Part shown: positions 61,426-64,000 of the stretch, one piece after another
Position numbering within the stretch: the first letter of the stretch is position 1
Layout of the letters: every line of letters starts with the position of its first letter
Source: an uncultured Ruminococcus sp.
GTDB lineage: Bacteria > Bacillota > Clostridia > Oscillospirales > Acutalibacteraceae
Reading direction: 5' to 3'
Assembly (NCBI GenBank): GCA_902802985.1
Contig: CADCOE010000049.1
Span: 26,431 to 90,430 of the forward strand
Length of the DNA: 64,000 nt
Notes under the pieces: model-generated
The model's database searches: none
Told to the model about the DNA's origin: nothing
What the model saw: only the letters and a program-made list of their open reading frames with translations
Position numbers and translations under genes: made by a program

Positions 61426-62142
61426 TTATTTTTTAGCTTTAATTTTCTTTTCACTGCCATCCAACAATCTTTTGATATTATCTTTATGCCTTACAATCAC
61501 TAATATTGCAATCATTAAAGTAATAACAGAAGCATAAACCGCAAACGATACTGTTACATTCTTGGTAGGGTTGAGCACATCAAGTACTCCGTTACAATCA
61601 AGCAATCTGAATGTAATGGTTGAAATGGGATAAAAAGCTGCGTTTACCAGTGCACAAGCAGAAATAATTTTAGTTGCTGTAAACATAATGACAAAAATCA
61701 CCAATGCAACTACCAGTACTCTACAATCGGTCATTAACATTACCGATGCAGTTGTTACAACACCTTTTCCACCCTTAAATTTATAATATACAGGAAAGGT
61801 GTGACCGATGACAGCGAACAAACCTGCTGTGTACATAATATACGCACGATAAAGCTCCGCATTATCACCTGCAACATCCATCATCAATAAATACGCTAAA
61901 CCGACTGAAACAACACCTTTCAAAAAATCTCCCACAAACGTAATAATAGCCGGAACTTTTCCCACACATCGAAGTACATTGGTAAAGCCGGCATTCCCGC
62001 TTCCAAGGGTACGTATATCTTTATGAAGAACGATACGTGTCACGATAATAGATGTATTAACACTACTGATGAAATACGCCGCCGATACAGCAATCAATAC
62101 TCGCCACCAATACATTGAAAAAAAATCGATTATTTCGTTCAA
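61426..62142 (-). CDS. plsY: Glycerol-3-phosphate acyltransferase PlsY
   Basis: A 238-residue integral membrane enzyme that moves the acyl group of acyl-phosphate to glycerol-3-phosphate, the first membrane phospholipid step. Motifs: DIRTLGSGNAGFTNVLR (Gly-Ser-Gly-Asn), GHTFPVYYKFKGGKGVVT, and several hydrophobic helices. The start is TTG at 62142, 8 nt after GGGG; the GTG at 62151 overlaps the ribosome-binding site. The C-terminus is basic (KKIKAKK). It follows der with a 12-nt gap. Confidence 0.93.
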   Translation of the reverse strand: MNEIIDFFSMYWWRVLIAVSAAYFISSVNTSIIVTRIVLHKDIRTLGSGNAGFTNVLRCVGKVPAIITFVGDFLKGVVSVGLAYLLMMDVAGDNAELYRAYIMYTAGLFAVIGHTFPVYYKFKGGKGVVTTASVMLMTDCRVLVVALVIFVIMFTATKIISACALVNAAFYPISTITFRLLDCNGVLDVLNPTKNVTVSFAVYASVITLMIAILVIVRHKDNIKRLLDGSEKKIKAKK

Positions 62143-62154
62143 ACAAAACACCCC

Positions 62155-63483
62155 TTATTTTTTGTCTCCACGTTCTCTAATGATAAATCGGATAGGAGTT
62201 CCTTGCATTCCAAATGTTTCCCGGATGCGATTTTCGAGGTATCTTTGATACGAGAAATGGAACAATTCTGCCGAATTAACAAAAAAGACAAACGTAGGCG
62301 GTTTAACCGATGCCTGAGTCATATACAATATTTTCAGTCGTCTGCCTTTATCTGTGGGGGGCTGTACTCTTGCTACGGCTTCTGCCAGCAAATCATTCAG
62401 CATACCTGTTGATATGCGCATTGCTGCCGAATTAGCGACGGTCATAATCAACTCAAACAATCTGTCCAAACGCTGACCAGTCTTAGCAGATATAAAAATC
62501 ATCGGTGCATAAGACATAAATGAAAAATCATTTTCAAGTTTTTTTCGATATTCCGCCATTGTTTTATCATTTTTCTCAACAGCATCCCACTTGTTCACCA
62601 CAATAATACACGCTTTGCCCGATTCGTGAGCAAGACCGGCAATTTTAGAGTCCTGTTCAGCAAATCCGACGGTAGCGTCTATCATAATCAAGCATACATC
62701 GCTGCGTTCTATTGCCATTTTAGCACGAATGACACTGTACTTTTCAATGGCATCCTCCACCTTGCTGTATCGGCGTATTCCCGCAGTATCTGTCAGCTTG
62801 AAGGTTCCATATTTATTTTCAAAAACGGTATCAATACTGTCACGAGTAGTACCGGCAATATTGGAAACAATACATCTGTTTTCTCCCGTTATTTTGTTGA
62901 CAAGAGAGGATTTGCCTGCATTCGGTCTGCCAATAATAGCCACACTGATCGTATCGTTTTCTGCTTCCTCTTCGTTTTCTGCAGGAAGATATTCAAAAAC
63001 GGCGTCCAATAAATCACCTGTACCGTGACCATGAACAGAAGATACTTGAATAGGATCACCCAATCCAAGATTATAAAATTCATAAAAATTCGGATCCGGT
63101 TCACCGACTCTATCACACTTATTAACACACAAGATAACCGGACGTCCACTTTTTTGCAGCATCATTGCAACATCACGATCCGTTGCTACTACTCCGCTTG
63201 TCAGATCCGTTACCAAAATAATCACATCTGCCGCATCTATGGCAAGCTCTGCCTGCCTTCTCATTTGCTTTAAAATAATATCATCGGAGTACGGTTCAAT
63301 GCCTCCTGTATCGACTAAACTAATTTTTCGATTACGCCATTCGCATTCCCCGAATATTCTGTCACGAGTCACTCCCGGAGTATCATTCACGATAGCAACA
63401 CGCTGACCTACCAGCTTATTAAAAAGTGTTGATTTACCCACATTCGGTCTGCCAACAATCGCCACAACTGGTTTCGACATCAT
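62155..63483 (-). CDS. der: Ribosome-assembly GTPase Der (EngA)
   Basis: A 442-residue GTPase with two G domains in tandem, needed for 50S subunit assembly. G1 motifs are VGRPNVGKSTLFN and IGRPNAGKSSLVN; G3 motifs are DTGG and DTAGI; G4 motifs are NKCD and NKWD. A C-terminal KH-like domain follows (LKILYMTQASVKPPTFVFFVN). GGGGG lies just upstream of two adjacent ATG codons, 63483 and 63480, and either may be used. Co-transcribed with plsY, a common Firmicute arrangement. Confidence 0.97.
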   Translation of the reverse strand: MMSKPVVAIVGRPNVGKSTLFNKLVGQRVAIVNDTPGVTRDRIFGECEWRNRKISLVDTGGIEPYSDDIILKQMRRQAELAIDAADVIILVTDLTSGVVATDRDVAMMLQKSGRPVILCVNKCDRVGEPDPNFYEFYNLGLGDPIQVSSVHGHGTGDLLDAVFEYLPAENEEEAENDTISVAIIGRPNAGKSSLVNKITGENRCIVSNIAGTTRDSIDTVFENKYGTFKLTDTAGIRRYSKVEDAIEKYSVIRAKMAIERSDVCLIMIDATVGFAEQDSKIAGLAHESGKACIIVVNKWDAVEKNDKTMAEYRKKLENDFSFMSYAPMIFISAKTGQRLDRLFELIMTVANSAAMRISTGMLNDLLAEAVARVQPPTDKGRRLKILYMTQASVKPPTFVFFVNSAELFHFSYQRYLENRIRETFGMQGTPIRFIIRERGDKK

Positions 63484-63505
63484 TCTTCCCCCTTTTCATT
63501 TTGAT

Positions 63506-63544
63506 AAAAAACAAAATAGAGAAGGATTTCTCCTTCTCTATTTT
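63506..63544 (-). terminator. Terminator of rpmF
   Basis: Perfect stem AAAATAGAGAAGG/CCTTCTCTATTTT (63513-63525, 63532-63544), then GTTTTTTAT on the minus strand. It separates rpmF from der. Confidence 0.88.
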
Positions 63545-63569
63545 CATAGAAAATTTTAGAAGGCTAAAA

Positions 63570-63752
63570 TCAAGCCTCTTTTGCAATCACTTCTCTGCCG
63601 TTGTAAACACCGCAGTTCTTGCAAACTCTGTGAGCGAGCTTATACTCGCCGCAGTTAGGACACTTCGCAAGTGCCGGAGCTTCCAGCTTCCACACTGCCG
63701 AACGTCTCTTATCTCTTCTTGCCTTAGATGTTTTTCTCTTTGGTACTGCCAT
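63570..63752 (-). CDS. rpmF: 50S ribosomal protein L32
   Basis: A 60-residue zinc-ribbon ribosomal protein: [18 protein letters not shown] at the start, then [22 protein letters not shown] with all four zinc cysteines (C-x2-C and C-x2-C). Retention of four cysteines marks the C+ form used when zinc is sufficient. It follows the DUF177 gene by 34 nt, the standard YceD-rpmF pairing. Confidence 0.98.
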   Translation of the reverse strand: MAVPKRKTSKARRDKRRSAVWKLEAPALAKCPNCGEYKLAHRVCKNCGVYNGREVIAKEA

Positions 63753-63786
63753 TGTAATTAACCTCCTTGAAATAAAGTACTAAAAA

Positions 63787-64000
63787 TCAATCTGACAGAA
63801 GCTGCTTCAGCACTGCCAATCGTGGGTCAACCTCGTGTGTATCACAGTTACAGCTGCCCTCATTAAGATTTTTTCCGCACTTTGGACACAAGCCCTTACA
63901 AGATTCCTTACAAAGGAACTTTGACGGAAGTTCCAAAAGAATATCATCTCTGAGCAGAGCGTCAGTATCGAGCTTATAGTCGGGTGCTTCAATATAATCG
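63787..64000 (-). CDS. DUF177/YceD family protein (partial, N-terminus outside window)
   Basis: Only the last 70 or so codons are visible; the frame runs off the window end. The sequence includes LDTDALLRDDILLELPSKFLCKESCKGLCPKCGKNLNEGSC and ends PRLAVLKQLLSD. The C-x3-C-x3-C-x2-C cluster with LCxxxCxGLCPxCG is typical of YceD/DUF177 proteins, which are linked to large-subunit rRNA/L32 gene clusters. Its stop is 34 nt before rpmF. Confidence 0.88.
   Translation of the reverse strand, partial: DYIEAPDYKLDTDALLRDDILLELPSKFLCKESCKGLCPKCGKNLNEGSCNCDTHEVDPRLAVLKQLLSD

Noticed and set aside
63807..63992. 61-codon minus-strand frame at the right edge
   Set aside because: Another frame on the same strand encodes the DUF177/YceD C-terminus with its cysteine cluster, which is the real gene.

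Overview
The window reads as chromosomal DNA of a low-GC, Gram-positive anaerobe of the Clostridia, most likely a Ruminococcaceae/Oscillospirales gut bacterium. Evidence for this: a meso-diaminopimelate dehydrogenase, a YlmC/YmxH-type sporulation protein, a PknB/PP2C/FHA signalling locus, an atypical-receiver TadZ-like ATPase, and very large secreted proteins carrying starch-binding modules of the CBM25/26 type. Starch-binding modules on a protease fit an amylolytic lineage such as Ruminococcus bromii or a relative, but this is inference and no rRNA is present to test it. No tRNA, rRNA, CRISPR array, phage or intact transposon was seen.

Layout. 1-5 kb: a minus-strand run trmB > calcium-loop lipoprotein > response regulator (cut by the window edge), a Cys-rich membrane protein, methionine aminopeptidase with a SEC-C zinc motif (+), and an aminoglycoside-phosphotransferase-fold kinase. 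5-9 kb: an ABC-F ATPase, an HPr-like protein without the phospho-histidine, and the tRNA methylthiotransferase mtaB. 9.2-25.4 kb: one 16-kb minus-strand operon with a promoter at about 25.55 kb. It encodes, in order, a TadZ-like ATPase without P-loop lysines, an FHA protein with a Q/N-rich repeat linker, a PP2C phosphatase, a membrane Ser/Thr kinase, two small membrane proteins (one with repeated TTVL motifs) and a 3353-residue membrane-anchored Ig-repeat protein. 25.7-26.7 kb: an Ig-repeat protein with no signal peptide. 26.8-31 kb: deoD and a LUD protein, two small genes and a lipoprotein glycosidase-like enzyme. 31-36.8 kb: rpsB-tsf with an internal terminator, a YlmC/YmxH protein, a P-type ATPase and ddh. 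37-49.3 kb: two paralogous secreted papain-like (C1A) proteases of 2089 and 1973 residues. Each has an EF-hand loop inserted between the catalytic His and Asn, and arrays of 280-residue units containing starch-binding modules. 49.7-55 kb: an HtrA protease and the panB-panC-panD-coaBC operon. 55-64 kb: a lipoprotein, a PHP histidinol-phosphatase, a GH3 lipoprotein, a thioredoxin-like protein with a CxxS site, a DUF4870-like protein, an S1-domain protein, a candidate structured small RNA, a YdjM-type membrane protein, plsY, der, rpmF and the end of a DUF177 (YceD) gene.

Two systems stand out. First, the kinase/phosphatase/FHA/TadZ-like operon is transcriptionally joined to one giant surface protein, and shared TTVL motifs suggest a phosphorylation-dependent assembly or gating module. 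Second, the pair of starch-binding cysteine proteases looks like a way to place proteolysis on starch granules, perhaps to remove the protein matrix that shields the starch. A third lead is an apparently self-promoted RNA of about 100 nt with a pseudoknot-like fold at 60.42-60.52 kb, next to a 14-bp palindrome that could be a relic of an IS200/IS605-type element.

Most start codons were set by Shine-Dalgarno spacing, which often moves the start inside the longest open frame. All functional names come from motifs read by eye; no database search was run.
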